From: Mya arenaria
Taxonomy: Eukaryota; Mollusca; Bivalvia; Myida; Myidae
Direction: 5' to 3'
Length of the DNA: 64,000 nt
Assembly: GCF_026914265.1 (NCBI RefSeq)
Contig: NC_069132.1
Span: forward strand, 36,140,932 to 36,204,931
This document shows, one piece after another, positions 11,571-23,410 of this stretch. Both the position numbers and the translations under genes were made by a program. Within the stretch, counting starts at the first letter, position 1, and the number at the start of each line of letters is the position of its first letter. The notes below the pieces were generated by a model. It saw only the letters and a list, made by a program, of their open reading frames with translations, had not been told where the DNA came from and made no database searches.

Positions 11571-11735
11571 CAGTCTGAACCGCCCTGCATGGTTAAATCT
11601 GCTGCCGTAAACAATATAGATAATATAGAATACGCCTATATATTTGTTACGTTTGAGGTAATTTGAAGCTCCACGCCGCTCGGGGCTTGTCGTTCGTGTA
11701 TATAAAGAACTATGACCGTTTCATCTCAAACCGAA
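11571..11735 (+). promoter_or_regulatory. Unit 2 promoter with TATA box
   Basis: This is a copy of the shared promoter block, with CAGTCTGAACC at 11571 and TATATAAA at 11699-11706. It is intact in front of a dead gene, so transcription may persist although the product cannot be made. Confidence 0.55.
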
Positions 11736-11781
11736 TTGAATTAAGCGTTTAATAGACATTAAAAACAGAAATATTTAGAAG

Positions 11782-11980
11782 GTGAGGAATTATAATAGTA
11801 ATACTACAATCAATCAGTAAAATGTTTGTTTACACAATTATCGAATACAGTGTTATATTTTGATTCAATCAATTACTGGGCCATATAACACAGACGATTG
11901 TGGTTTAAAAATAAAGGCTGTTAGTTCTTTTTGTCATATAAAATCGAAAATTCAAATTAATAAGGCCATTCATTTTTCAG
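11782..11980 (+). other. Probable 5'-UTR intron, copy 2
   Basis: The donor AAG|GTGAGG (GT at 11782) and the acceptor CATTTTTCAG (ending at 11980) match those of copy 1, and the length is the same (199 bp). Confidence 0.5.
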
Positions 11981-11985
11981 TTAAA

Positions 11986-13013
11986 ATGGTGCAAAAAGAC
12001 CTGGCAATAGCCGTTATGTTGATGGGAATCGTTTACAGAACACAGGCAGTTTCAAATATTTCGGAGCTTTGCGAAGGATGTACCCTGAAGAACGGCGTTG
12101 GCGTTACTGGTTCTTGGATGACTGTACCAAATACGTTTATTGCGCCATAGACACAAAGGGCGTCGTCCATGGCACGGTTCGACCGTGTGCCTTTGGTACG
12201 AAATGGAACCAAGATATTCTGACATGCGTTCTGCCACTCAACTCGACCTGCGACACAACACAAGACATATGTAACGGCAAACCGAACGATAGCAGACGCC
12301 CCGGGGTGGGGAACTGTCGCGGTTACTTGGAATGCAAGAACGGTGAATCTGTAGCCCTGTGCTGCCCGATCGGTTATTACTTCAGTGGCATGACTGACAA
12401 CTGCGAGTCCACTAATGGCGACCACGAATGTAATGATAAATGTTTCAACGAAATCACAAAAACAGTGGAGGACAAAACCACCACGTCAAGATATTGTTCC
12501 AATAAGAGGTCTAAGACCGGCGTGCTGGAAGTATATGAGGAGTGGGTTAAGGGAAAGGGCTGGATTCTGAAAGATGTCCACATGGTTTCCTTTATGAGCC
12601 AAAGGAATGTGATTGTTCTCTCCGAGTGGTCTTACAGAGGAATTGCGAGCCTGACCTCTTCCTTTCTTTCGAAAACGGCGTCAATGACCAGTCCCCCATT
12701 GTCAATTACATTCAAAGTAAAAATGTAAAAGTAATTGATGGCAAGGCGATATTTAAAGCCGAAAGGGGGAGTCATCTTATCATTCAACGTTACAAGAACT
12801 TCTGCATTTCGAGTCTTACCATAAACGTGAAGTACTTTTCCAAACACAAACGCCTGACACAGACCCAGGCAATCATATCGAACAGCGACTGTGGAATCGC
12901 CCCTTCCATTGTGTTGTCTGAAGACAGCGCTTATATATATTTCACTGTAGCAACCGACTTGGGAGAGAGAATATTAGCCGTCCACCAGCCATCATATACC
13001 AACGATAAGGATA
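11986..13013 (+). pseudogene. Pif-like matrix protein copy 2, 5' part (pseudogene)
   Basis: This copy keeps the full copy 1 layout: signal peptide from ATG 11986, two chitin-binding domains, third cysteine module and the start of the LamG-like domain. It is broken by two 1-base losses relative to its paralogues, one near 12110 (GGCGTTACTGGTTCTTGG) and one near 12572 (CTGAAAGATGTCC for CTGAGAAGGTGTCC). Translation therefore runs through three frames. It then stops at the LINE inserted after GGATA (13009-13013). Its LamG part is closest to copies 3 and 4. GTTTCAA at 12049 and at 12442 are the repeats that bracket the deletion seen in copies 3-5. Confidence 0.85.
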
Positions 13014-13306
13014 CAAGTTTTTACAAGTTTTTATTGGCAAATCGGCATCTTGCCTTTGGCCATTTACACATTGCATTAATATCGATATGGCCAAGACACA
13101 AACGTACATGAACAAATATTACAAATATAATATAAAATGCATATGAAAATGTATATATATTGACAATTGAAATAATCAATATACTAAGTAATTAACGAGT
13201 TATACAAACTATATCATGATTAATTATTGTCATTTCTGTCATTTTCATAATAACTATAATAATAATCAATATTTTTGACATTACTATTATTATTATTTAA
13301 GTAAAA

Positions 13307-16300
13307 CTAAGAAGCAGCCAAAAGTTGGAGTTTTTCCTCTCGAAATTTCATTGCATCGGAAATAAATCTAGCAACATTGTTAATAACCTTAACATTTTGA
13401 CAGGATAATAAATTCTTAAATTTAAGTAAGCTAGGCCAGTGTGATTTTATTCCATGTTTTCTTCGTATATCACTATAAGCGGAACAACAAAGTAGAAAGT
13501 GAAATTCTGACTCAACAGTATTCTGTGCACATAATTTACATTTACGTTCTGCCCTAATAACATTATTAAATCTACCCCTTTCAATTTCCAAATTATGTGA
13601 AGATAATCGAAATTGTGACAACTTTTGTCTAAATTTAGTATTATAAACACTATCTAAGTATTTTTCGTATTTAAATTCGCATTTAAATGTTTTATAGTAT
13701 TCCATTTTGGTTTGATTAGACAATATATCACTCCATTGTTGTACGTATTGATCTCTTAGTCTTTGCACCAAATTTGGTATATAATTGATATCAGCATTAA
13801 ATTCAAAGAAAATATTACCATGACCGAGATTATCTAACACCCGTTTGACTGATAAACACCATAGGTTTATATTTGAGTTATTAGCGATATTTCTATTTAA
13901 ACCATTATATAAATTACATTGTTCAATAAAAACGTTAAACATAAGTGAATCTGGGTTATTCATAACCTTAGCCCAGTAGCTTAAAGCTCTTTGTTTGCAT
14001 ATGACAGACAATGGGAGTCTACCCAACTCACCAAAACAGCTGCATTTGAAGTCTGGGGGCGTACTCCTAACAGCAATTTACAAAATTTTGAGTGCAACTT
14101 GTCGACGTCATTTGTGTTGTAAATCCCCCATACCTCAGAGCCATATATAATAATTGGCACAACAAGCGGATCAAACAATGAGAGTTTTGTTTTAAAATCT
14201 ATATTGACACGACTAAATATCGATAATAAATGGTTATATGCTTTCAAAGCTTGCTCATTTAAAGTATTTATTACCCGTGATAAATTACCAGTGTAATGAA
14301 ACTTAATACCTAGGTAACAGAATTCACTGACAATTTCAATAATATCACCATTGATAGACCAATTGAATGTACAATTGCTTTTTCTTTTCTCAAAAACACA
14401 AACTTTAGTTTTATTTACATTTATCTTTAAGCTCCATTTGCATGAATATTGATATATAGTGTCCAATTGTAATTGTAAACTATCTGCACTGGTAGTGAAT
14501 AACGCAATATCGTCAGCAAATAGTAGCATAAATATGAATAGCAAGCGTAAGTTTTTTTCCGTAAGGTTGGTAAAATCTATACAATCTTTAATGTCATTTA
14601 TAAATAATATAAACAATAATGGAGACAAGGGTTCGCCCTGTTTAACACCAAGAGTAACATTAAACATTTCAGAATATGACATACAAGCAGAATCTTTAAT
14701 ACAAGACTTAACATTGAGATAAATGGCTTGAATCATTTTAAGCATTTTGCAACTAATACCAGATTTCAAAAGTTTAATCCAAAGCGCTTCATGTATGACA
14801 GTATCAAGCGCTTTTTCGTAGTCTATAAAGGCACAATACAACTTGGATTTATTATTAATAACATTCTGAATAATAGTATGCAATATAAAAATACAATCAG
14901 TTGTGCTACGGCTATCTCTAAACCCAAATTGAGATGAGTTTAATATATGTTCACGTTCATACCACGTGTTTATTCTAATCCGTAAGGTAATTGAAAATAT
15001 TTTAGCAATAATATTTATTAAAGTTATACCTCTATAGTTAGCAGCACAAGAACGATCACCTTTCTTAAAGATAGGAACTATGACGCCTTTACACCAAGCC
15101 TCAGGATAAATTCCTTTGTCAAAGATAAAATTAAAAATCTTAACAAGATAGGGAGAAATAAAATGCTTAGAATCAACGAAAAAATCAGCAACATTATTTT
15201 GCATATCAGGACTTTTATGTCTTTTTAAATTTGAAATAGTTTTTAAAATTTCTGTGATCGTAAAAGGGCAGTCTAAATCATCAACATTTATTGGTTCCTC
15301 TCTGGTTAAAAAAATCGTCGTTGTCGAATGAGCTGAAGTGTGGAGTATTTGATATATCCTTAAAATGTTTGATAAAATCATCAATACTGACATCGTGACT
15401 ACTAGAAATAGGTTTAGCCTTATATTTGTTTATATATTTCCAGAACTTTCTTGGGCTAGACTTACTAAGAGTACATAATGTTTTACGTTCCTTAGTATAA
15501 AAAACACGCTTTGCTTTGCGTTTAACATCACAAAAGCTAGCTCTAGCATTTAAAAAAGCTAAACGATTTTCATTCGTAGGTGAATCTTTAAATACCCTTT
15601 TGCAACGATAAAATATATTTTTATGATCTTTGCAAGTTACATCAAACACAATGATTTTCTAGTGTTGCATTTACGTAGAGGGTTTACATTAAAAGACTTT
15701 CCATTCAGCTGAAAAGATATATCATAAATAAGATCACACAGTTTATTTATACATACATCAAAGTCCACATTGTCATGTAATAAATTATTGGTAATTTCAT
15801 CAAATAATCGTGTTTTACCATCTAACGCATATTGTAACACATTGGCATCGCAGGTATCCCAAATAATCTTATCATAAGTAGAATTCAAATTTGTATCATT
15901 ATAAAGAGTATTACAATTCAAAGAAAAATCAATCGGGCAATGGTCGGAAAACTCTGTAGCGTCTAGAACTTTAAAACTATCTAAGCAAGTAAATAAATTG
16001 TAATTTACTATCACATAGTCAACAACACTAGAAGCAAATGTGTTTCTAATAAAATTATGACATGTAAAATGACCTGGCTCTAATCTACCATTAACGATAA
16101 ATATACTATTTTCTTTACAAAGTGATAATAATTTGTTACCAAAAGGATTAGCCTGGTCATCGAAAGACGAGCGTGGCGGTAGTACGTCAAGCGGAACATC
16201 GTACTCCGGCATATCAACATATCGATTAAGATTAATATTCTCAATTATATCTGATCGTTGACCTACCCTTGAGTTAAGATCACCTGTTAACATTATATCA

Positions 16301-16745
16301 CCCAACTGACTATAACATCTTATATCGACAGCAAGTTGTTCATAGAAATCAAATTCAAATAAAAGAGAGTTTTCGTTCGTATAAACATTTGAATCAGTTG
16401 GTGGTATATAGCATGCACAGACAAATATATCATTATCCGTCCCAAAAAAAGTCTTTTTGAGTTTAAACCGTATAATACCTTTGTTATTTAGTTTAACAAG
16501 TTCTATTCCCTTCGAATATGATTTCTTGTAATAAATAATAACCCCGCCACTATTACGTTTAGCCTTTCGATTGCATTTTGGACGAGGACATGAAAAGCTT
16601 TCAAAAAGTTGAGATTGGTAGTTTTAGAAGACCAAGTTTCTGAAAATATTAACACATCATAAGAGTATATAAAGTTTAGAAAATCTGCATCATTGAATTT
16701 TGAAATTAAACCCTGAACAATCCAAGATAAAAAGTGAAGCTGCTT
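13307..16745 (-). pseudogene. LINE-A ORF2: endonuclease-reverse transcriptase, several frameshifts
   Basis: Read leftward from about 16745, the endonuclease domain shows FSETW, ACYIPPTDS, LTGDLNSRVG and FSDHCPIDF (to about 15920). The linker runs to 15281. The reverse transcriptase (about 15330-13981) has PIFKKGDRSCAANYRGI, FIDYEKALDTV, GVKQGEPLSPLLF and FADDIALF (near 14506-14524). The C-terminal region (14026-13307) has the cysteine motif CKLC...HFLLCC near 13490-13550. ORF2 passes through five frames, with shifts near 16610, 15640, 15330 and 14020, so it is not translatable as it stands. In the motif with KALDTV, L stands where F is usual; the catalytic D is kept. Confidence 0.8.
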
Positions 16746-16757
16746 CTGTTCATTTTC

Positions 16758-17954
16758 CTAGCTGGGGCGTGGCTGTCCTTGACCATCCTGGCTGCCGGTG
16801 TCTCCGCGGCGCTGGTTCCGGGGAACGCGCGCGGGGAGCGCCGGTGTAGGCCCTGGTGGTGGGTGGTCGTGGGTATACCGTACCCTGTCGATGTACAGGA
16901 CGTCATTCGAAAGCGATGCCTGTTTACCTGCTTGGCGGGCCTGTACTAGATATGGCACAAGCTTTCTGCGGCGGTCCTGAATGACCTTGGGATATTGGTC
17001 ACTGACACGGTACACACTGTCCCGAAGATATTCCCGTGCCTTGTTTTTAATGTCAATTTTATCACCGAAAAAGTTAAACTTGACAACTATAGGTCGCTTT
17101 TTCCCATGTTCGAAATGACCAATGCGATGAGCGCGATCAATTTTTATTTTGCTTTTAGAGTCCTCGATTTTTAGGTCATCTTCACAAAACTGGATAATTT
17201 TGTTCAAACAATTTTCAGATTTGCGATCCTCGAACGTTTTTTCTTCTTCAAAACTGAAGAAAAGCAAATTATCGCGCATTGATCGTGACTGAAGATCTAA
17301 TATATTCTCTGATAGGCTCGAGTTTTCATTATTCAGGGTTTTAATACTGTTTAATAGTTCTGTGTGGTTACGTTTGATTTCATCGCATGTTTCGCTATCA
17401 AACGCACGGCTCTGCTCAAACTCGGCTAACTTTTTGTCAGCTTCAGAAATGTTTATTTCTAGCGAGGCAACCTTGACTTCTACTAAAGTAACTTTGCCTG
17501 AAACAGCCTTGACATCAGTTTCAATTTTGTTCAGTTTTGATTGTATGTTCTTCTGACAGTTTTCAATGGAACATAGTTTTGACATTATTGCATTGTATTG
17601 CTCGTTGTCCTTCGCAGGCGTGGTTTGGGTAAGCTGCGTACCGACTGGGGAGTAGTTCATCATGTTATTTTGAGGAGTACCGGGCGGGGGGCTAAAGTAC
17701 TGGTATCCATGGAGAGGCGTGTGCTGTTGTGCAAGGAACTGTAGATGCGGGGGTATATACGCACCCGCCGTGGGCGATGTGGAACCCTGGGGGATGGGAG
17801 GGGGCGGCGGTGTAGACGTCTTCTGGTCATTTTGCGTAGATGACCCGGGGGCCGTAGTAGCGTCCATTATGTGCAATTTGTCGGGCTGATCACTCGCCGA
17901 ATTTGGGGATGCCTCTTCCTTTGTTCGCTTAACACCACTTTTCTTCTTAGTCAT
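16758..17954 (-). CDS. LINE-A ORF1 protein (nucleic-acid-binding)
   Basis: The open 398-aa frame starts MTKKKSGVKRTKEE, a basic N-terminus. A proline-rich stretch follows (about residues 45-85, TSTPPPPPIPQGS). A coiled-coil region rich in K/E/L heptads spans about 125-215. A folded domain with MRDNLLFFSF (about 223) and IDRAHRIG (about 274) comes next; these motifs match the RRM-type core of L1-like ORF1 proteins. The C-terminus is basic with HDHPPPGPTPAL. ORF1 proteins trimerise through the coiled coil and coat the LINE RNA. The final part is GC-rich, unlike the surrounding DNA. It is uninterrupted, so the insertion is young or the family was recently active. Confidence 0.8.
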   Translation of the reverse strand: MTKKKSGVKRTKEEASPNSASDQPDKLHIMDATTAPGSSTQNDQKTSTPPPPPIPQGSTSPTAGAYIPPHLQFLAQQHTPLHGYQYFSPPPGTPQNNMMNYSPVGTQLTQTTPAKDNEQYNAIMSKLCSIENCQKNIQSKLNKIETDVKAVSGKVTLVEVKVASLEINISEADKKLAEFEQSRAFDSETCDEIKRNHTELLNSIKTLNNENSSLSENILDLQSRSMRDNLLFFSFEEEKTFEDRKSENCLNKIIQFCEDDLKIEDSKSKIKIDRAHRIGHFEHGKKRPIVVKFNFFGDKIDIKNKAREYLRDSVYRVSDQYPKVIQDRRRKLVPYLVQARQAGKQASLSNDVLYIDRVRYTHDHPPPGPTPALPARVPRNQRRGDTGSQDGQGQPRPS

Positions 17955-18386
17955 GGTCCGTAAATAATACCATTTACAATAACAGAGCGTAACAGCCTAA
18001 TTTAGTTCTGATATGGATATAATGATCAGCAATTAGATGGACCGATCGTATAGTGATTGTTGCACACCTGTACTGTACCGTAATCTAATCAAGCAAACAA
18101 TGACACAAATAACATTTGACAAGTGTTCACGAAATAATGGCGTGCTGTTCAAACTTATATCGCGAAAACAGAAGATATTCTTTCAAATTTAGGTGAAAAA
18201 TCGAAATTTAAAGTCAAAATTTTGAATTAAAAGTCTTAAAAAACTCAGTCCTTCAAGATAATCAACTATTGCATTCATAAGTCCCAATTTAGCGGGAAAC
18301 AACACACGAAAACACTTGTAAATCCATCTTTTTTCAGGAGCATTAGAATATACGTCCGCTGTGTACTTGACCATATAATTCGGATA

Positions 18387-18813
18387 TTGTACTTATGTAC
18401 CACAATGGCTTTCTTTCTGGTACGGTTAACGACCTCAAGAAAACCCTTGAAATAAATGGCAGTGGCATCAATCAGGGGCCATATTCAATAAGCATCTTAG
18501 TTAGAATTTCGTAATTTTTGACAATGATTATTTTAAATACCCGCTACTTTTCATCAGATTTATTCATATGCATATATTGTTTAGACCATTTTCTTGCTTA
18601 TTGTCATATTTTTGGTGTTCAAACATTGTTCCTTTTCTTAAAATTCAAATTAGAAAAATGGCATTTTTTCACTTAGTTGAAAATTATTACTAAGATGCTT
18701 ATTGAATACGACCCCAGGTCCTCTGTGCCCTTCATGTTGGCAGCGCGCACGAGGACCGTGGACTTAACTTCACTAGAGAAATCGACGAGCTAAGCCTTTA
18801 TCTGTGTGTGTAA
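18387..18813 (+). pseudogene. Pif-like matrix protein copy 2, 3' part (pseudogene)
   Basis: The remainder of the LamG-like domain resumes right after the LINE (TTGTACTTATGTACCACAAT) and runs to the conserved stop at 18811-18813 after CTGTGTGTG. It is interrupted again at 18476-18714 by a MITE. It shares CTCTGTGCC with copy 4, where copies 3 and 5 have CTCTGCGCC. Confidence 0.8.
18476..18714. mobile_element. 239-bp MITE in pseudogene copy 2
   Basis: Terminal inverted repeats of about 26 bp are visible: GGGCCATATTCAATAAGCAT at the left and its near-complement ending ATGCTTATTGAATACGACCC at the right. The paralogue sequence ATCAATCAGGTCC shows the empty site, so the target duplication is CAG (18473-18475 and 18715-18717), or AG if read as 2 bp. 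GGG/CCC ends with a 3-bp duplication suggest the PIF/Harbinger or a related superfamily. It has no coding capacity. Confidence 0.8.
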
Positions 18814-19227
18814 TACATGATTACCTTCATAATATTTTTTCCGCATTTATGCAATATTTTTTCTATTTGTTTTAAGTGTACATATATATTTTAGCTAGTG
18901 AAAATAATGTTACTGGTATTCAGATCACATCACACCCGTGTCCATTTTCTGAGTAGCAACCAGTACTTGTGCTATTTCTATAGGTGTGCATTTTTTCTAC
19001 AATTATTGCCGTCTGGTTCGGCTTTCTCACGACTGTTTTCATTAAAAAACTGAAAACTATCAGTGGTGTTTATGTAAGGCTTTTTTTAAGTTTTTTTATA
19101 TATTAATCGTTCGCTCAAAATTATTTAAATTTATGTTTTTTTTGTAATGGTTTATAAAGTTTCATATATAACTTTCCGTTTTACTCATAATTGAAACTTT
19201 AATTGTCCCCAAAGAATAATCATTATT
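18814..19227. other. Unit 2 3' flank
   Basis: AT-rich sequence aligning with the 3' flank of copy 5 (45350-45700: AGTGAAAATAATG, GGTTTATAAAG). I see no gene. It ends abruptly at a half fold-back repeat, and about 1.5 kb present in units 3 and 4 (26890-28430) is missing. Confidence 0.5.
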
Positions 19228-19299
19228 CCTCGTTTCCGCAAAACACCCTACGCTCGGGTTTGGATGAACATTTCTTACACTCTCGGCCATGGACGATAC
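19228..19299. mobile_element. Half copy of a fold-back element
   Basis: Starts CCTCGTTTCCGCAAAACACC and ends TCTCGGCCATGGACGATAC. It matches the right arm of the complete inverted-repeat element at 49056-49199. The left arm is absent. It sits exactly where unit 2 lost about 1.5 kb, between spacer and LINE-B. Confidence 0.75.
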
Positions 19300-21990
19300 T
19301 TATAATCTTGAGCGTACCATATATCCGACATTCCAATTTCATCTTATATAGTTTTTTATGGAAAACCCAATTTAATCCGTCCGTTATAGTTCTTATTGAT
19401 ATCGATATCGTTCCTTAACATTGTATAATTATTTTTGGATGGAGAGTTATTATCAGATTTCAATATTCTTATCCAGTATTTGATAATATTTATGTAACAT
19501 TCTACTACCATTGGATGTATGCCTAATTCTCCATACAACGGAGATAGATCGGTACTTTTTCTGAAATTGGGAATTTTTCTCATTAATTTACAATGAATGA
19601 ATTATTTGTCTTTTGCTGGGTGGTGTCCGAGCCAAACTTCAGCCAATAAGACTGTCTAAAAGTTTACATTTATCTTTAACGTTAAGGTTTAATTGATTAA
19701 AAACATTAAACAAATTGTTTAAGGAATACATGAAGTGTAGTGCCACGTGTTTTGTATTCTATTCCAATTACCATTCATAAACAAATATATACCTAAATAT
19801 TTGAAGGCTTCAGTCATTTCTAAATTGTATTATTAAAGGTAAAGCTATTATAAGTTTTTTACCTCTCTCAAATATCATTATTTTCGTTTTTGCTGTGTCT
19901 ACTTTTAAATCCCAAAGGCCACAGTATACTTGTGGATCATAACGCATCGTTTATAAGTTTATGGATGTCTTGAAGAAAGTAACTGCGTTGTCAGCAAATA
20001 AAATTAAGTATAATTTAACATCATTCATGCTGCAAATACCGCATATATTATGATTAATATTAATTTTTCATAATCTGTCATTCACAAATAAAAACATCAT
20101 ACTGGAACTAGGGTCCCCCTGTTTCATACCGACAATTGACGTAAAGATTAGAGATAGGTTTGTATTATACCGTACACATGCTCTGACAGAACTATACATT
20201 GCTTATATACATGTACGGCAATAATTGAGTGAAGGATATTTATGCTCCATTTTGTAAGTCTATTTATTAATATTTGTGAGTATGTTTTTGAGAGAATGTT
20301 AATATGTGTAATGCCTCTATAATTTAAGGGTCCTCTAAAAATATGAGTATATAGTTTCGAAAGAAACGGTACTATGTGGGTAAATATAGTTGTATAAATT
20401 TTTGCGTTTAAATTATCTAAACCGCTACTTATATTATTATTCTGGGAGATAATTGCCCCTTTTAACTCTGTTAATGTTATTTCTTTGTCAAGGTATTCAT
20501 CATCAATATTAATCATGAGATTAGGATTTGCAGAAATTACAGACTGGTGACAAATACTGAAGCGCACAACCTAAATGTACAATAAAGCAGGCAACAACAA
20601 ACAACATAGTGTATTACATAAAACTATGAACACGCGGAACATTAGCATCTCCCTCCGTCCGAGGAATTGATTAATCTTTTAATATATATATAACTAGGTA
20701 TATATATATAACTAGCCATTTTAAACTTTGTTTGGATTTCAGTTCAATATGCCTCTCACCTCGTGTCATTTTAGAAACATATATGTTTAATATTCATTAT
20801 ATAAGATTTTAATATAATAAAACCTTCTTTTTCCTTTAAGTTAAATTTCGCTGCAATATTATCACAACGTAAATTTGTGCAAGTTTTATTACATACAAAT
20901 ACATTTCTAGCCTTCTTGAAATTGGATCTTGCATTATGCATTAAAGTGACACTCTTATTCAAAATCAAATACCAATTACTTATAACAAGATTGTGACCGT
21001 GTATTTGATTTCTTAAAACGCAAAAATATTAAATGATTGGTGAGTGCTCAAAGATTTACTGTGACCTACTATAGTCTCATACAGTAGAAGTTCCATGTTT
21101 TCTGCACATTAATTCATCTTTTTTGGTATATCAAAACAATTGTATTAATTGTGGTAAATCTTATTTGAGAGTAATAGTGCATCTTTAAACCACGGCATTT
21201 TATCAGGGTGTAAAACATTAACCGTTTTACTGCTCTTTCAACAGACATACACGAAACCGAATCCTAAATTATCTGTATGAATGTATTTATAATATTATCA
21301 ATATCATTGTTAGAATTTAATTGTTCTATTAGCATTGATAATTGTTCACTTTGTTTGTGAATATATCGAGTTTTTTTAGTTCCTCAATTTTCAATGGAGC
21401 CCTTTTAATATAATTTGTTTTCTAGTATTGTTACATCTTCTATCACTTGTATGTTTTATATGGTCTGGTATCATCTTTTTGTCAAAAGTCATAACTATCC
21501 CTAAATGATTTGAAAATTCATTTGATTCGAGAATTTGGAAGTTTAAATTATAATTTATTTCCTGTGATCTTAAAAGTTAATAATCTACAACGTTCGATTC
21601 ATTCCTTGAATGAAATGTTTAACCTCACACACCGTGATCGCTGTGTAGTCGATCATTACCAATTATATAAGACGTGGATTGACAGAGTTCGATCAGGCGT
21701 TTACCATATTAGGTATCGAGCACGCAATCTCCAGAAACACGTGGTGAAATATAAACACAACCTGAAAGCTGATTGTTATTATCAATATATCTGCCAAAGG
21801 AAAGAAAATCTGTAGCGCTAGATGTTCTACCATTTAGATTACAAAACATATACCAAGGGGAGAATATTTCTCAAAATTAAGTTTTATTTCCTTAAAAAAT
21901 GTCAAAATGGTCATTTCTTATAACTTTTGAATTAATTGAAGGAATATATGTGTTACATATATATATATATATACATCCTCGTTAACGAAC
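19300..21990 (-). mobile_element. LINE-B remnant, unit 2
   Basis: This decayed non-LTR element is antisense to the genes. On the - strand, EITLTELKGAIISQNNNISS and NYRGITHINILSK (20567-20148) come from the N-terminal part of a reverse transcriptase. Endonuclease-like remnants lie toward 21990. It is collinear with LINE-B in units 3 (27810-30790) and 4 (37110-41500), but lacks the 3' end and the 0.7-kb insertion those two share. It is an old fossil with many breaks. Confidence 0.6.
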
Positions 21991-22009
21991 AAATATAAGC
22001 AAAGTATAT

Positions 22010-23410
22010 TGATTACAATCTCCACATTAAGGGACTTACTATCAACGGCAATGAAATTACCGCAAACACTGTTTGCAGATGACGCAACATACTAACAGAA
22101 TGGGTCAAAGGAATTATTAACACATCTTGTTAATAATGTATGTTTTTTTTCAAAAATAACAGGCCTAAATCTTAATATGACCTAGTCCAATGTTCTAAGA
22201 GTTTGCAGTCTAAAATGTACAACTTCGACATACTCTGATGAATTTCGTCAGTCCAATTGTTATCTGCAAATGAAAAGAAAAAACAACAACATTTTATGAA
22301 CAGCATTTTCTAGCAACAATGCAGGTATGTTAAATCTCAATTTCTTACCAAAGTTACAATGATATAAAAACTGTCTAAAGCATTGGAAATACAGAAAACT
22401 AACACTCCTAGGAAAATCGACCATAGTAAAAACATTTCACTACCTTAACTCATTATGCCTTTATCAGTTCTGCCAAATCCACCAAACAAAGTATTACAAG
22501 AAATAAAAACGGACATATTTAACTTCATATGATATTAAAAAAACACAGACAAAATCGAAAGAGATATATTAATTCAACCTATAATTAAAGATGTATAAAA
22601 GTTCCAAACATTGAGGAATCAAACGCAAGTCCGTGGAAGGGATTCTATAGAAAAATCCTCATTAAAAATGGCGGGAGTTAAATTTTGAATTTAATTTGAA
22701 CTCTGCGTTAATAAATCGAATTAAAAAACATAATACTTCTTAACTCGATAAATGCATGGAAGCGAATCCTAAAAAAATTAACAGGAGCCTATAGAAGAAA
22801 TGTAATAATCTGAAATTACGAGTCCATTAAACTTATTAACGAAAGTTTATATTAATGAAGCTTGGTATGCAAATTTATATTGCAACTATTTGATTTTTGG
22901 TCAAAAATATGGTAAGATTTTGAAACATTTCAATATATCAAGTGAATCAAACAATAATTTTGTCCCTAATACATGTACATAGCATTCTGAATGAAATAAA
23001 GATACACTTATTTACATACAATACTTCCTATCAGCGACTTAAAATCAATATTGAACAAATTAAAGTGGTGTAAAATCCCTAATAAGTTTCTATATGCAAA
23101 GACTATCCCCTCAAATGACACATAAAAATTATGGGTATAAACTATGTTTAAATGAAATAACAGATAAATAGACTAATGACACAACTATAAGAAGATATAC
23201 ACAAACTCCTTTATAAATGAAAAATAATGAAACAAGTTAAGATGACTTTTGTTAAACTCATATTGAAACACTGGAACATCTTTTCAGGGATTACCCGAAA
23301 GTACAATCACTATGGAATGGACTAAATCAATTCTTAAAAGATAATCATTTTAACCTAAACTCAGTCATAAATATCAGTTTCGGAATAGTCAGCAACGAAA
23401 AAAACACACC
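22010..23410 (+). mobile_element. LINE-C remnant, unit 2
   Basis: It contains the FADD signature (LFADDAT, 22069-22089) and the downstream conserved stretches of LINE-C in one uninterrupted piece. It therefore shows the empty site for the unit 1 pearl-like element near 22505. Stops and small indels occur throughout. Confidence 0.6.

Larger units (their letters stand above)
13014..18381 (-). mobile_element. LINE-A: nearly full-length APE-type non-LTR retrotransposon, probably CR1-like
   Basis: A 5.4-kb LINE lies antisense inside pseudogene copy 2. GGATA occurs on both sides (13009-13013 and 18382-18386) as a 5-bp target-site duplication, and removing the element restores the host reading. The 3' end (left side here) finishes in two copies of AAAAACTTGT, a short repeated tail of the kind CR1-type LINEs have. 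Order from 18381 leftward: 5' UTR, ORF1 (17954-16758), ORF2 with endonuclease, RT and a C-terminal cysteine motif, then 3' UTR. ORF1 is open and ORF2 has a few frameshifts. It is the youngest large insertion in the window. The clade assignment is tentative. Confidence 0.85.
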
